From JAOTZA01 sp965224065 (GTDB taxonomy: Bacteria > Acidobacteriota > Thermoanaerobaculia > Multivoradales > JAHEKO01), in NCBI GenBank assembly GCA_965224065.1, contig CBDCYF010000005.1:2728001-2792000 (forward strand): DNA of 64,000 bases, in the 5' to 3' direction. A program made the translations under genes and the position numbers. The notes under the pieces were generated by a model, which saw nothing but the letters and a program-made list of their open reading frames with translations, had not been told where the DNA came from and searched no databases. Of this stretch, positions 19,545 through 28,213 are shown one piece after another (position 1 is the stretch's first letter; every line of letters begins with the position of its first letter).

Positions 19545-20957
19545 CTAGGGGAAAATCCCCAGGTTGTTGTAGCAAAGTACGATCTTGTCGATTGCGTTGA
19601 TAAAGGCGGCGTCGCGCAGCGTCGCTCCGGCGTGGCGCTTCTGAGTTTCGCGGACCTGGTGAAAAGCGTTGGCCATCGTCTCCTCGAGACCTGAGTTGAC
19701 CAGGTCTTCCTCACCGGCCCCACGGGTCAGGGTCGATTTCTCATCGTCGCTGAAGCTCTGGCCGGTTCGGGCTTCCACCGCGCCGATCAGTCTCCGGTAG
19801 GCGCCCTCCTCGAAACGCTTCTGCATTCGCCCGAAACGCACGTGGGACAAGTCCTTGAGCCACTCGAAGTAGGACACCGTGACGCCACCGGCGTTGAGAT
19901 AGGTATCCGGCAGGATCAACACGCCCTTCTCGCCCAGGATCTCGTCGGCGTCGGTGCTCAGGGGGCCGTTGGCGGCCTCGGCGATCAATTTGGCCTGGAT
20001 CCGCGGCGCGTTCTCGGCGGTGATCTGGTTCTCTAGCGCCGCGGGCACCAGAACGTCGCATTCGAGCTCCAGGGCCTCGGCCGAGGTGTCGAGGTTTTGT
20101 GCGCCGGGAAAGTCGAGGATGCTGCCGTTCTCCTTCCGGTGCGCGGTGACCGCCTCGACGTCGAGCCCGGCGGGGTTGTGGATCGCGCCTTCGAACTCGG
20201 CGATGCCGACGATCTGAGCGCCCTGCTCGGCGAGGAACTTCGCCGCGTGGTAGCCGACGTTGCCAAGCCCCTGGACGACGACGGTCTTGCCTTCGAGCCC
20301 CGTGGGGAGCCCGAGGGCTTTCATCTCTTCCTCGACCGAGCAGGCCTCGCGGATCCCGAACATGACCCCGCGGCCGGTGGCCTCGGTGCGCCCGCGGATC
20401 CCGCCCTGGGCGATCGGCTTACCGGTCACACAGGCGAGCGAGTTGAGCTCGCCGGCGCTCAGCGAGGTGTAGGTGTCGGCGATCCAGGCCATCTCCCTTG
20501 CGCCGGTGCCGTAGTCGGGGGCCGGTACGTCGACTCCGGGGCCGATGAAGTTCTTTTTCACCAGCTCGAAGGTGTAACGGCGGGTGATGCGCTCGAGCTC
20601 GGCGGCGGAGTACTTGTGCGCTGCGATCTTGATCCCGCCCTTGGCGCCCCCAAACGGAACCTCGGCAATCGCGCACTTGTAGGTCATCAGCGCCGCCAGC
20701 GCCCGGACCTCGTCCTCGGTGACCAGATAGCTGAACCGGATACCGCCCTTGGTCGGCAGCTTGTGATGGCTGTGCTCGGCTCGCCAACCGTGGATGGCCT
20801 CGATCGATCCGTCGTCCCGGATCACCGGGAAGCTCATGTGGTAGACGCTGTTGCACTCGCGGATCTGGCTGAGCATCCGCGGGTCGTGGTCGGTCATCGC
20901 GGCGGCGCGATCGAAGGCGTGGTTGACTTGTTCGAAGAACTTGAACTTCTTGGACAC
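19545..20957 (-). CDS. gdhA: Glutamate dehydrogenase (Glu/Leu/Phe/Val dehydrogenase family)
   Basis: 470 residues from a GTG at 20957 behind GGAG. The substrate-binding segment KLPTKGGIRFSYLVTEDEVR, the catalytic-lysine motif FGGAKGGIKI and the downstream PDYGTGAREMAWIADTY are conserved. The Rossmann motif is VVVQGLGNVGYHAAKFL. Length and the GGIRGRTEATGRGV stretch fit hexameric glutamate dehydrogenases. It interconverts glutamate and 2-oxoglutarate with ammonia; cofactor preference cannot be read safely. It is 32 bp downstream of the Rossmann-fold gene on the same strand, suggesting one operon, and supports amino-acid catabolism or nitrogen assimilation. Confidence 0.94.
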   Translation of the reverse strand: MSKKFKFFEQVNHAFDRAAAMTDHDPRMLSQIRECNSVYHMSFPVIRDDGSIEAIHGWRAEHSHHKLPTKGGIRFSYLVTEDEVRALAALMTYKCAIAEVPFGGAKGGIKIAAHKYSAAELERITRRYTFELVKKNFIGPGVDVPAPDYGTGAREMAWIADTYTSLSAGELNSLACVTGKPIAQGGIRGRTEATGRGVMFGIREACSVEEEMKALGLPTGLEGKTVVVQGLGNVGYHAAKFLAEQGAQIVGIAEFEGAIHNPAGLDVEAVTAHRKENGSILDFPGAQNLDTSAEALELECDVLVPAALENQITAENAPRIQAKLIAEAANGPLSTDADEILGEKGVLILPDTYLNAGGVTVSYFEWLKDLSHVRFGRMQKRFEEGAYRRLIGAVEARTGQSFSDDEKSTLTRGAGEEDLVNSGLEETMANAFHQVRETQKRHAGATLRDAAFINAIDKIVLCYNNLGIFP

Positions 20958-20989
20958 GGAGACTCCTTTGAGTCGGCCCGACCGGCCGA

Positions 20990-22627
20990 TCAGTGTTTGA
21001 AGCGCTCTCCCTCTTCTTCCGCCGACAGGATCCAGCCGACGATCTTCCCGGGTTGGATGCCCTTGTCCTCTTGCCAGAAACGATGGTTACGCAGAAACCG
21101 GCTGGAGGAGTCGCTGGTGGGTACCGCCTGGAGCTCGTCGTAGATGGCGTCGAAGCGTTGGATCCAACGGGCGCAGTTGGCTTCCCGCAGATCGACCCAG
21201 CCGTCGTGGACCCAGTTCTCGAGCTTCTCGGGTGTTATCTGAACATCTTTGAGGTCGGCCGGGACGATCACGTCCGGGCCGCGCAGAATCTCACCGGAGC
21301 GCAAGAGGATCGGAATACCCACCGAGACCACCTCGGTGGCGATTCGCGGTTGGTCGCGGATCAACCGGTCGAGCGAGGCGGCGACCTCCTCGGCGGACGA
21401 TTCGCGCACCGCGGTCATGGTGTTGAAGCACTCCCTCAGCAGATGCGCCTCGAAGAGAAGCTTGGAGTTGCGCGGCGGGCCGAGCATCTCGAAGGCGACG
21501 CTGCGGCTGTCGCCGGTGGCCTCCAGCTCGGTCATCCATTCCATCGCCCAGTGGCGCATCATGCCGGCCCGGTAACTGGGGCCGAGCACCGCGTTGTCGA
21601 GGGCGTTGATGATGTCGTGGCCGGTGTTGCCGCCCTCGATCTCGAAGGCCAGGTACTGGGCGATCTCTTCGGGGGTGACGAACTCCATCTGTTCGGCCGT
21701 GGTGAGCATGGCGAACTCTTCGAGGCTGAAGATGCCGTTCTCGCCAGTGTCGATGTAGGCGGTGGTCAAGACCTCGTCGGTGACCTCCGCCGCGCCTGGT
21801 TCGGTGCTGGAGAAGGTCTCACCGAGCGGTCGGGGCTTCGCCGTGACCAGGCGGATCGGCTCGCCCTTTCGGGCGATCGGTCCGTGATCGATCCGCTTCC
21901 ACGCAATCGCCGCGGCCGGCTTGATCTCTTTGGTGATCGGCGCTCCCGGAGTCCGGGCCATCAGAAAGAGCAGCAACGAGTGCGCGCCCGCGACGGCGCT
22001 CTTGGACAGCAGGACCCGGCTGGGCTTTTCCTCCGAGTGGGTGTAGGGGACGTTGAGCCCCATGCCCCCGGTACCGCTGGTGCCGATCTTGAAGTAGACG
22101 CCGGTGCCGGCGTCGGTCATGCCGCGGTAGAGAAGCTGGATGTGGCGGATGAGGCGGGGGACATAGAGCGATTCCAGGAGCAGGGTCGCGGTCTCGCCGT
22201 CGAGGGTTTCGCCTCCTGCGGTCTCGAGCGAGTCGAGCGCCGCCGAAGAAGCGCGGTAGATGTCGCGGTAGGCAATCGCGGTCGCGGTGTTGACCGAGTC
22301 GATCACTATGTCGGGGCGGCTCTCGGTCAGGAGGCGGTAGAGGAGATAGTCGGGGAGCCGCGAATCGTCGAGCTGCTCGAGCTGGGCCCGAATGTCGGCA
22401 AAGCGCCCGGCGCTGTCCACCAGACCAAAAATGTCGCCGCTCGAGACCGACAGCCGGGTGCCTCCCGCTTCCGGCGCGAGCTCTTGCCGCGCCTGCTCGG
22501 ACTCTTCGGCGCGCAAGCTGTGAATCTGGATCTCGGCGGGCTGGCGCTCGAGCAGCTTTCTGCAGATGGCGATGCCGACCAGGCCGTAACCGCCCAGCAC
22601 CAGGACCTTGCGACCTTCGATTCTCAC
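20990..22627 (-). CDS. Uncharacterised NAD(P)-binding Rossmann-fold protein, saccharopine-dehydrogenase-like layout
   Basis: 545 residues from the GTG at 22627, placed 8 bp after AGGA; the in-frame upstream extension lacks a ribosome site. The N-terminus is a dinucleotide-binding motif, KVLVLGGYGLVGIAICRKLL. A serine-rich segment (SVSSGDIFGLVDSAGRF) and DIVIDSVNTATAIAYRDIYR follow, and KIGTSGTGGMGLNVPYTHSE is a notable glycine-rich motif. It ends near PGKIVGWILSAEEEGERF. I do not recognise a named enzyme. It is directly upstream of and probably cotranscribed with gdhA, so a role in amino-acid metabolism is possible. It is divergent from the M20 hydrolase. Confidence 0.8.
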   Translation of the reverse strand: MRIEGRKVLVLGGYGLVGIAICRKLLERQPAEIQIHSLRAEESEQARQELAPEAGGTRLSVSSGDIFGLVDSAGRFADIRAQLEQLDDSRLPDYLLYRLLTESRPDIVIDSVNTATAIAYRDIYRASSAALDSLETAGGETLDGETATLLLESLYVPRLIRHIQLLYRGMTDAGTGVYFKIGTSGTGGMGLNVPYTHSEEKPSRVLLSKSAVAGAHSLLLFLMARTPGAPITKEIKPAAAIAWKRIDHGPIARKGEPIRLVTAKPRPLGETFSSTEPGAAEVTDEVLTTAYIDTGENGIFSLEEFAMLTTAEQMEFVTPEEIAQYLAFEIEGGNTGHDIINALDNAVLGPSYRAGMMRHWAMEWMTELEATGDSRSVAFEMLGPPRNSKLLFEAHLLRECFNTMTAVRESSAEEVAASLDRLIRDQPRIATEVVSVGIPILLRSGEILRGPDVIVPADLKDVQITPEKLENWVHDGWVDLREANCARWIQRFDAIYDELQAVPTSDSSSRFLRNHRFWQEDKGIQPGKIVGWILSAEEEGERFKH

Positions 22628-22825
22628 GGGAGTTTCCTGTGCTCCGGGGGCCGCGCGGCTGGCACGATTCACCCTTTGGGCCGGCCGGACGGGAGAAAGA
22701 GCTTACAGTATTTTTGGCCGCACCCGAGCGGTTTTGGGCCACTGCCGGTAGACTCGCTGCGCCCGGCGCGAGCGCGACCTGTTGCCGGAGAATCTGCCGG
22801 AGATTCCAAAGAAGGAGATCCGTCG

Positions 22826-24145
22826 ATGCGAACGCGAAACTCGCTCAAGACAGCGGCCCGCTGGCTCATCTGCTGGCTGGTGGCCGTTTCCCCGACGGCC
22901 GCCTCGGGACCCGGGATCGACCAGACGCTTGCCGATCTCCTGCCGGAGATGATCGAGATCCGCCACCGGATCCACGCCAATCCCGAGCTCGGGAATCGAG
23001 AGGTCGAAACGGCGGCGCTGGTGGCGGGCAAGCTCAGCGAGCTCGGACTCGCGGTGCGCGAGAAGATCGGGGTGACCGGGGTGGTCGGAATCCTCGAGGG
23101 CGCGCACCCCGGGCCGGTGGTGGCGGTGCGGGCGGACATGGACGCCCTGCCGGTGACCGAAGACACCGATCTGCCGTTCCGGTCGGTCAAGCGAGGCGAG
23201 TATCTGGGGAAGGAGGTCGGTCTCGCTCACGCCTGCGGGCACGACATCCACACCTCGGTGGTGCTTGGCACGGCGGCCGCGCTGGCGCGGCATCGGTCGT
23301 CGCTGGTGGGCACCGTGATGTTTATCTTCCAGCCCGCCGAGGAGGGCCCGCCACCGGGTGAAGAGGGCGGGGCCAAACGGATGCTCGACGAGGGGGTCTT
23401 TGGCGACTCCACGCCGGATGCGATTTTTGGCCTTCACTCCTGGCCGACCATCGAGATCGGCCAGGTCGGTTGGGCGGCGGGCCCGACGATGGCGGCGGTG
23501 GACCATTTTGTGGTCAAGGTGCGGGGCCGCCAGTCCCACGGCGCTTACCCCCACTTGGGTGTCGATCCGATCGTGATGGCATCGCAGGCGGTGACGGCTT
23601 TTCAGACCATCCGCTCGCGCAATCTTTCCCCGCTCGAGCCCAGCGTGGTGACGGTCGGGATCGTCCGGGGCGGCGAGCGGTTCAACATCATCCCCGGCGA
23701 GGTGCACCTGGAGGGGACCGTGCGCACCTTCAGCCCCGAGGCGCGCGAAGCGGTCCGGCAGCGCATCGAAGAGATCCTGGATGGGGTCACCAGCGCCGGG
23801 GGAGGCAGCTACGAAATCGTCCAGTACCGCAACAACGCGCCGGCGACGATCAACGACCCGGCGCTGGCGCGAAGGGTGAGGCCGGTGCTCGAGGCGGCGG
23901 TCGGGGCGGAAAGCGTGATCGAGACCTCGCCCACCATGGGGGGAGAGGATTTTGCCTATTTTGCCAACCGGGTTCCGGGGTTCTACTTCCGCCTCGGAGT
24001 GCTCGAAGAAGGGACCGAATCGGGGGGGCTCCACACCCCGACCTTCCGCGCCGGGGACGGGGCGGTCGAGACCGGGATCCGCGCCATGGCGGCGCTGGTG
24101 CTGGACTCCCTGGGAGGCGGGCCGGGCGCCGATGCGTCACGTTGA
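22826..24145 (+). CDS. Secreted M20 family amidohydrolase (hippurate/N-acyl-amino-acid hydrolase type)
   Basis: 440 residues from the ATG at 22826, behind GAAGGAGA. A cleavable signal peptide covers about residues 1-26 (WLICWLVAVSPTAAS). The metal-binding signature of M20D amidohydrolases is present: RADMDALPV, HACGHDIH, and FQPAEEGPPPGEEGGA with the general-base glutamates. HSWPTIEIGQVGW, SHGAYPHLGVDP and the late TSPTMGGEDFAYF complete the family pattern. It should remove acyl groups from N-acyl amino acids or related amides. Most relatives are cytoplasmic; the signal peptide places this one outside the cytoplasm. The long open frame upstream on this strand is antisense to the Rossmann gene and not coding. 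Confidence 0.92.
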   Translation: MRTRNSLKTAARWLICWLVAVSPTAASGPGIDQTLADLLPEMIEIRHRIHANPELGNREVETAALVAGKLSELGLAVREKIGVTGVVGILEGAHPGPVVAVRADMDALPVTEDTDLPFRSVKRGEYLGKEVGLAHACGHDIHTSVVLGTAAALARHRSSLVGTVMFIFQPAEEGPPPGEEGGAKRMLDEGVFGDSTPDAIFGLHSWPTIEIGQVGWAAGPTMAAVDHFVVKVRGRQSHGAYPHLGVDPIVMASQAVTAFQTIRSRNLSPLEPSVVTVGIVRGGERFNIIPGEVHLEGTVRTFSPEAREAVRQRIEEILDGVTSAGGGSYEIVQYRNNAPATINDPALARRVRPVLEAAVGAESVIETSPTMGGEDFAYFANRVPGFYFRLGVLEEGTESGGLHTPTFRAGDGAVETGIRAMAALVLDSLGGGPGADASR

Positions 24146-24175
24146 CGTCTTGTCCCGCGGTGGCGCCAAAAATCG

Positions 24176-24204
24176 TTGAGCGCGCTCTCCACCGAGGGTA
24201 GAAT
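24176..24204 (+). promoter_or_regulatory. Sigma-70 promoter of pckA
   Basis: TTGAGC at 24176-24181, a 17-bp spacer and TAGAAT at 24199-24204. The expected start is near 24211, about 45 bp before the pckA ATG. Confidence 0.75.
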
Positions 24205-24254
24205 CTGCCCTCCGGTTTTCGGGATCCTCCGGGCGGAATTCAACGCAAAATACA

Positions 24255-25874
24255 ATGAAGAATCACGGGTTGCATGTCAGCCGCAACGGGTTGGAGCAGG
24301 TGGGCCTCGAGGGGGCCGCGAATGTCTACTGGAACCTGCCGCCGGCCCAGCTCTACGAACAGGCCATCCGCCGGGGTGAGGCGGTGCTGGCCGCCGAGGG
24401 TCCGTTGGTGGCTCGAACCGGAGCCCACACGGGCCGCTCTCCCAACGACCGGTTTGTAGTCCGCAATCCGGAGGGGCCGAGCGCGGGCAAGATCTGGTGG
24501 GGCGAGGTCAACAGAGCGTTTAACCCGTCGGCCTTTGCCGCGCTCGAGCGGGAGATGGCGAGCTATCTACAAGGGCGCGACTTGTTCGTCTTCGACGGCT
24601 ACGCCGGGGCCGACCCCGAGTACCGGTTGAACGTGCGGGTCGTCAACGAGCTCGCCTGGCACAATCTCTTTGCCCGCAACATGTTTGTGCGCGAAAGCGA
24701 CGGTGCGGCCCTCGAGTCCTTCTCGCCGCAGTTCACCGTGATCTCGGCGCCGGGCTTTCAGGCCGACCCGGACCGCCATGGCACCTCGAGCGGCACGTTC
24801 ATTCTGCTTGACTTGGAGAAGCGACGGGTTCTGATCGGTGGCAGCGCCTACGCCGGCGAGATCAAGAAGTCGATCTTCTCGGTGATGAACTATCTACTGC
24901 CCGAGTGCGGCGTGCTGCCGATGCACTGTAGCTGCAACTACGGACCGGAGGGCGACACGGCGCTTTTCTTTGGCTTGAGCGGCACCGGCAAGACCACCCT
25001 TTCGGCCGACTCCGAGCGCACCCTGCTGGGCGACGACGAGCACGGCTGGAGTGAGCGGGGAGTGTTCAATTTCGAGGGCGGCTGCTATGCGAAGGTGATC
25101 CGGCTCTCGCCGGACGGCGAGCCCGAGATCTACGCAACGACTCGGCGTTTTGGCACCATCCTGGAAAACGTAGTGATCGACCCGGCGAGCCGGCAGATCG
25201 ATCTCGACGACGGTACCTGTACCGAAAACACGCGGGCCAGCTATCCCTTGACCCAGCTCGAGCGCGCCGATCTGAAGGGTTGCGCCGGACACCCGCGCCA
25301 TGTCGTGTTTCTCACCTGCGACGCCTTTGGTGTGCTGCCTCCGATCAGCCGGTTGAGCGACGAGCAGGCGTCGTACCATTTCCTGAGTGGCTACACGGCC
25401 AAGGTCGCCGGCACCGAGCGCGGGGTGACGGAGCCCAAGGCCACATTCAGCGCTTGTTTTGGGGCGCCGTTTATGCCGCTTCACCCAGGGGTCTACGCCA
25501 AGATGCTGGCGGAGAAGACGCGGCGCCACGGGGCCCGGGTGTGGCTGGTCAACACCGGTTGGACGGGTGGGCCGGCCGGGATCGGGGAGCGGATGGCGCT
25601 GAGTCACACGCGGCGCATGGTGCGCGCGGCGCTGGGTGGCGAGCTGGAGGGCGTGGAGTTCTCGACCGATCCGCTCTTTGGACTCGAGATCCCTGCGCGG
25701 GTGGCCGGTGTGCCGGACGGGATCCTCGTGCCGCGCTCGACCTGGGCCGACCCGGCGGCCTACGACGATCGAGCCGGCAAGCTGGCCGAGATGTTTGCCG
25801 ATAACTTCCGCTGTTTCGAGGAGGGCGTCGGGGCCGAGGTTCGGGCGGCGGGTCCCAGCCGGGTCGGCGTCTAG
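24255..25874 (+). CDS. pckA: Phosphoenolpyruvate carboxykinase (ATP)
   Basis: 539 residues, full length for the ATP-dependent type. Diagnostic segments are ARTGAHTGRSPNDRFVV (substrate arginine region), GEIKKSIFSVMNYLLP (active-site lysine), the kinase-1a loop GLSGTGKTTLSAD, and the kinase-2 metal aspartates in LLGDDEHGW. ENTRASYPL and GYTAKVAGTERGVTEP follow. It makes PEP from oxaloacetate for gluconeogenesis, or runs in reverse in some anaerobes. It is a single-gene unit with its own promoter and a shared terminator with the dodecin gene. Confidence 0.96.
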   Translation: MKNHGLHVSRNGLEQVGLEGAANVYWNLPPAQLYEQAIRRGEAVLAAEGPLVARTGAHTGRSPNDRFVVRNPEGPSAGKIWWGEVNRAFNPSAFAALEREMASYLQGRDLFVFDGYAGADPEYRLNVRVVNELAWHNLFARNMFVRESDGAALESFSPQFTVISAPGFQADPDRHGTSSGTFILLDLEKRRVLIGGSAYAGEIKKSIFSVMNYLLPECGVLPMHCSCNYGPEGDTALFFGLSGTGKTTLSADSERTLLGDDEHGWSERGVFNFEGGCYAKVIRLSPDGEPEIYATTRRFGTILENVVIDPASRQIDLDDGTCTENTRASYPLTQLERADLKGCAGHPRHVVFLTCDAFGVLPPISRLSDEQASYHFLSGYTAKVAGTERGVTEPKATFSACFGAPFMPLHPGVYAKMLAEKTRRHGARVWLVNTGWTGGPAGIGERMALSHTRRMVRAALGGELEGVEFSTDPLFGLEIPARVAGVPDGILVPRSTWADPAAYDDRAGKLAEMFADNFRCFEEGVGAEVRAAGPSRVGV

Positions 25875-25900
25875 CCCGGTCTTCGTTTGTTCAAAAAGAA

Positions 25901-25926
25901 AAAGGGAGGCGTTTCCGCCTCCCTTT
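25901..25926. terminator. Bidirectional terminator between pckA and the dodecin gene
   Basis: An 11-bp perfect stem (AAAGGGAGGCG with CGCCTCCCTTT) and a TTTC loop. It sits between convergent genes, with an A-rich run on the left giving a T-run for the minus strand, so it can serve both. Confidence 0.88.
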
Positions 25927-25946
25927 CTCGTCCGATCGAGCGACGA

Positions 25947-26150
25947 TCAGTCCTTGAGCACGAACGTGATCTTCATGTTGACGCAGTAGTTGGTCACTTC
26001 GCCGCCCGAGACCTCGACCTTCATCTCGTTGACCCAGGCACCCTTGATGTTGTCGAGGGTCTTGTTGGCGCGCGAGATACCCTCGCGGACGGCGGCCTCG
26101 AAGCTTTCGGACGAACAGGCGGAAATCTCGGACACTTTGGCTACGGACAT
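25947..26150 (-). CDS. Dodecin family flavin-binding protein
   Basis: 67 residues from the ATG at 26150, 8 bp after GGAGGAA; a GTG two codons earlier is less well placed. The sequence (MSVAKVSEISACSSESFEAA, then GISRANKTLDNIKGAWVNEM) matches the beta-alpha-beta-beta dodecin fold. The conserved tryptophan that stacks on flavin is in GAWVNE, and VTNYCVNMKITFVLKD is the final strand. Dodecins form hollow dodecamers that store riboflavin or flavin cofactors. It is convergent with pckA and divergent from the UDG gene. Confidence 0.9.
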   Translation of the reverse strand: MSVAKVSEISACSSESFEAAVREGISRANKTLDNIKGAWVNEMKVEVSGGEVTNYCVNMKITFVLKD

Positions 26151-26257
26151 GTTCACTTCCTCCGTTTTTGAGGTTAAAGACTCGACCGAGAACAGCGTCG
26201 TCGGCGGCTCTCGGTGGAATGACCGGGCGGGGAATATAGCATGAGAATCGGCTAGCC

Positions 26258-26977
26258 ATGGGCGTGACGCGGCTGGAGAAGATCGCCCGCAAGCTCTCGC
26301 GCGAGGTCGCCGGGCTCGAGTTCTCGTTTCCGGTCACCCATGTGTACAACCCGCTCGAATACGCCTGGGCGGCTCACGGCGCCTACTTGCGCCGGTTCGG
26401 TCGAGGGAACAAGCAGGTGGTCTTTCTCGGCATGAACCCGGGACCCTGGGGCATGAGCCAGACCGGGGTCCCCTTTGGGGAGGTCACGGCGGTCAAGGAC
26501 TGGATGCGCCTCGAGGCCGAGGTCGGCCACCCGGCCCGCGAGCACCCCAAGCGGCCCGTCGAGGGGTTCGCGTGCCGCCGCAGCGAGGTCAGCGGCCGCC
26601 GCCTCTGGGGCTGGGCTCGGTCTCGATTCGAAACCCCGGAAAGGTTTTTCTCCCGCTTCTTTGTCGCCAACTACTGCCCGCTGGTTTTTCTCGAGTCGAG
26701 CGGTCGCAACCGCACCCCCGACCGCTTGCCCGCCGTGGAGCGGCGGCCTCTGCTCGAGGTCTGCGATCGGGCGCTCGCGGCTAGTGTCGGGGTCTTGGCG
26801 CCCGAGTGGGTGATTGGAGTGGGCCGGTTTGCCGAATCACGGGCACGGGCAGCGCTTGAAGGAACGGATGTCGAGATCGGCCGGATTCTCCATCCCAGCC
26901 CGGCCAGCCCGGCGGCCAACCGCGGCTGGGAGGACAAGATCGAATCGGAGCTGAAAGCGCTGGAGATCGGGCTCTGA
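26258..26977 (+). CDS. SMUG1-type single-strand-selective uracil-DNA glycosylase
   Basis: 239 residues, the typical SMUG1 length. The uracil-recognition and water-activating motif is GMNPGPWGMSQTGVPFGEV, close to the animal SMUG1 motif GMNPGPFGMAQTGVPFG. The second motif is HPSPASPAANRGW, carrying the histidine of the intercalation region. It removes uracil and oxidised pyrimidines from DNA at the start of base-excision repair. SMUG1 is patchily distributed in bacteria, so horizontal ancestry is possible, but base composition looks like the neighbours. Confidence 0.93.
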   Translation: MGVTRLEKIARKLSREVAGLEFSFPVTHVYNPLEYAWAAHGAYLRRFGRGNKQVVFLGMNPGPWGMSQTGVPFGEVTAVKDWMRLEAEVGHPAREHPKRPVEGFACRRSEVSGRRLWGWARSRFETPERFFSRFFVANYCPLVFLESSGRNRTPDRLPAVERRPLLEVCDRALAASVGVLAPEWVIGVGRFAESRARAALEGTDVEIGRILHPSPASPAANRGWEDKIESELKALEIGL

Positions 26978-27010
26978 CGGGTTCTTTGCCAGTCCTCATG
27001 CTAGGTTAGA

Positions 27011-28132
27011 TTGGTGGTCGAGAATCGCGCCAAGGGCGCTGCGCCCGGGCGCTCGCTGCTGATCGCGGCGGCGTTCGTCATCGTCGTTGCGGGGCTGAGG
27101 GCCGCCGCCGAGATTCTCCAGCCCCTGCTGCTGGCGGTCTTTATCGCCGTCCTGAGCTTTCCATTTTTGGAGTGGCTGCGTCGTTGCGGCGTGCGCACCG
27201 CGCTGGCGGTCGTTGCAACAGTCTTTGCCGACCTGGCCTTGCTGGTCGCGCTGGGTCTTCTGATCTCCGGGGCGGTCAACGAGTTTGCGTCCACCGCGCC
27301 GAGCTATGTGGCGGCGCTCATCGAGAAGGGCAAAACGGCGCTTGCGGCGCTCGAAGAGCGTGGAGTCAATCTCTCCGAATGGGTGGCCCTCGAGCCGATC
27401 GACCCACGCCAGCTCGTGGATGTGGTCGGTGGGATCGTGGGTGGCACCGTCCGCGGCGTGGTCTCGGTCTTTTCGGGAATCACCCTGGTGGCGGTGACCC
27501 TCATCTTTGTCCTCCACGAGCTGGTCGTCTTCCCGGGCAAGCTCCGCACGGCCCTCGGCGGACCCGACCCCATGCGGCACTTCGAGAGCGTCGTCCGGGA
27601 GGTTCAGCACTATCTCGGCATCAAGACCGTGGTCAGCCTCGGGACCGGCTTGATCATCGGCGGCTGGGCCTGGATCTTGGGGGTGGATTTCCCCTTGCTG
27701 TGGGGGCTCGCCGCCTTTTTGCTGAACTACATTCCGTTTCTGGGCTCGTTTATCGCGGGAGTGCCCGCCGTGCTGGTGACCCTGGTGCAGTTCGGCTGGG
27801 GGCGCGCCCTGTTGCTGGCGCTCGGCTATCTGGCGGTCAATATCCTGATCGGAAACCTGCTCGAGCCCCATCTGATGGGCCGCCGGTTCGGCCTGTCGTC
27901 GACCGTGGTGATGGTGTCGTTGATGTTCTGGGGCTGGGTCTGGGGCCCGCTCGGGATGATCCTCTCCGTGCCTCTGACCACCACCTTGAAGATCGCCTTC
28001 CAGCACAGCGATGGGATGGCCTGGGCGGCCGTGCTCCTGGGCCCCGGTGAGGCCCCGGAACCGGCTCGCGCGGCGGCCAAGAGTCCCCCGGAGAAAAACC
28101 CGGTCAAAGAGGGCTCGACCGCAAGTCCCTAG
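27011..28132 (+). CDS. AI-2E family transporter (PerM-like membrane protein)
   Basis: 373 residues. The start is TTG at 27011 or GTG at 27014. Two N-terminal membrane helices (LLIAAAFVIVVAGLRAAAEI and LLLAVFIAVLSFPFLEWL) are followed by another helix and a soluble coiled segment. A C-terminal set of helices contains the family hallmark LWGLAAFLLNYIPFLGSFIA, and GNLLEPHLMGRRFGLS with LMFWGWVWGPLGMILSVPL is characteristic. The family includes the TqsA autoinducer-2 exporter and Na+/H+ antiporters, so substrate cannot be assigned. It is followed by the SUF regulator promoter, so it is probably a separate unit. Confidence 0.9.
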   Translation: MVVENRAKGAAPGRSLLIAAAFVIVVAGLRAAAEILQPLLLAVFIAVLSFPFLEWLRRCGVRTALAVVATVFADLALLVALGLLISGAVNEFASTAPSYVAALIEKGKTALAALEERGVNLSEWVALEPIDPRQLVDVVGGIVGGTVRGVVSVFSGITLVAVTLIFVLHELVVFPGKLRTALGGPDPMRHFESVVREVQHYLGIKTVVSLGTGLIIGGWAWILGVDFPLLWGLAAFLLNYIPFLGSFIAGVPAVLVTLVQFGWGRALLLALGYLAVNILIGNLLEPHLMGRRFGLSSTVVMVSLMFWGWVWGPLGMILSVPLTTTLKIAFQHSDGMAWAAVLLGPGEAPEPARAAAKSPPEKNPVKEGSTASP

Positions 28133-28145
28133 TCCCAGGCCCGTC

Positions 28146-28173
28146 TTGACAGCGGCCTGAGATCTGCTACGAT
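28146..28173 (+). promoter_or_regulatory. Sigma-70 promoter of the SUF operon
   Basis: Consensus TTGACA at 28146-28151, 16-bp spacer, and TACGAT at 28168-28173. The expected start is near 28180, immediately before the palindrome at 28182-28206. Confidence 0.8.
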
Positions 28174-28181
28174 TTTCGAGG

Positions 28182-28206
28182 AAATCGGACCAGTTTGGTC
28201 CGATTT
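28182..28206. promoter_or_regulatory. Palindromic operator (or attenuator hairpin) before the Rrf2 regulator gene
   Basis: An 11-bp perfect inverted repeat (AAATCGGACCA, 3-nt centre GTT, TGGTCCGATTT) lies right at the predicted transcription start and 8 bp before the regulator ATG. It is followed by more Ts, so an RNA hairpin acting as an attenuator is possible. Position and symmetry favour an operator bound by the adjacent Rrf2-family regulator, as known for SufR and IscR autoregulation. Confidence 0.7.
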
Positions 28207-28213
28207 TTTCACC

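Noticed and set aside
20993..22825. Long upstream extension of the M20 hydrolase frame
   Set aside because: It is antisense to the Rossmann-fold gene; the signal peptide and ribosome site place the start at 22826.
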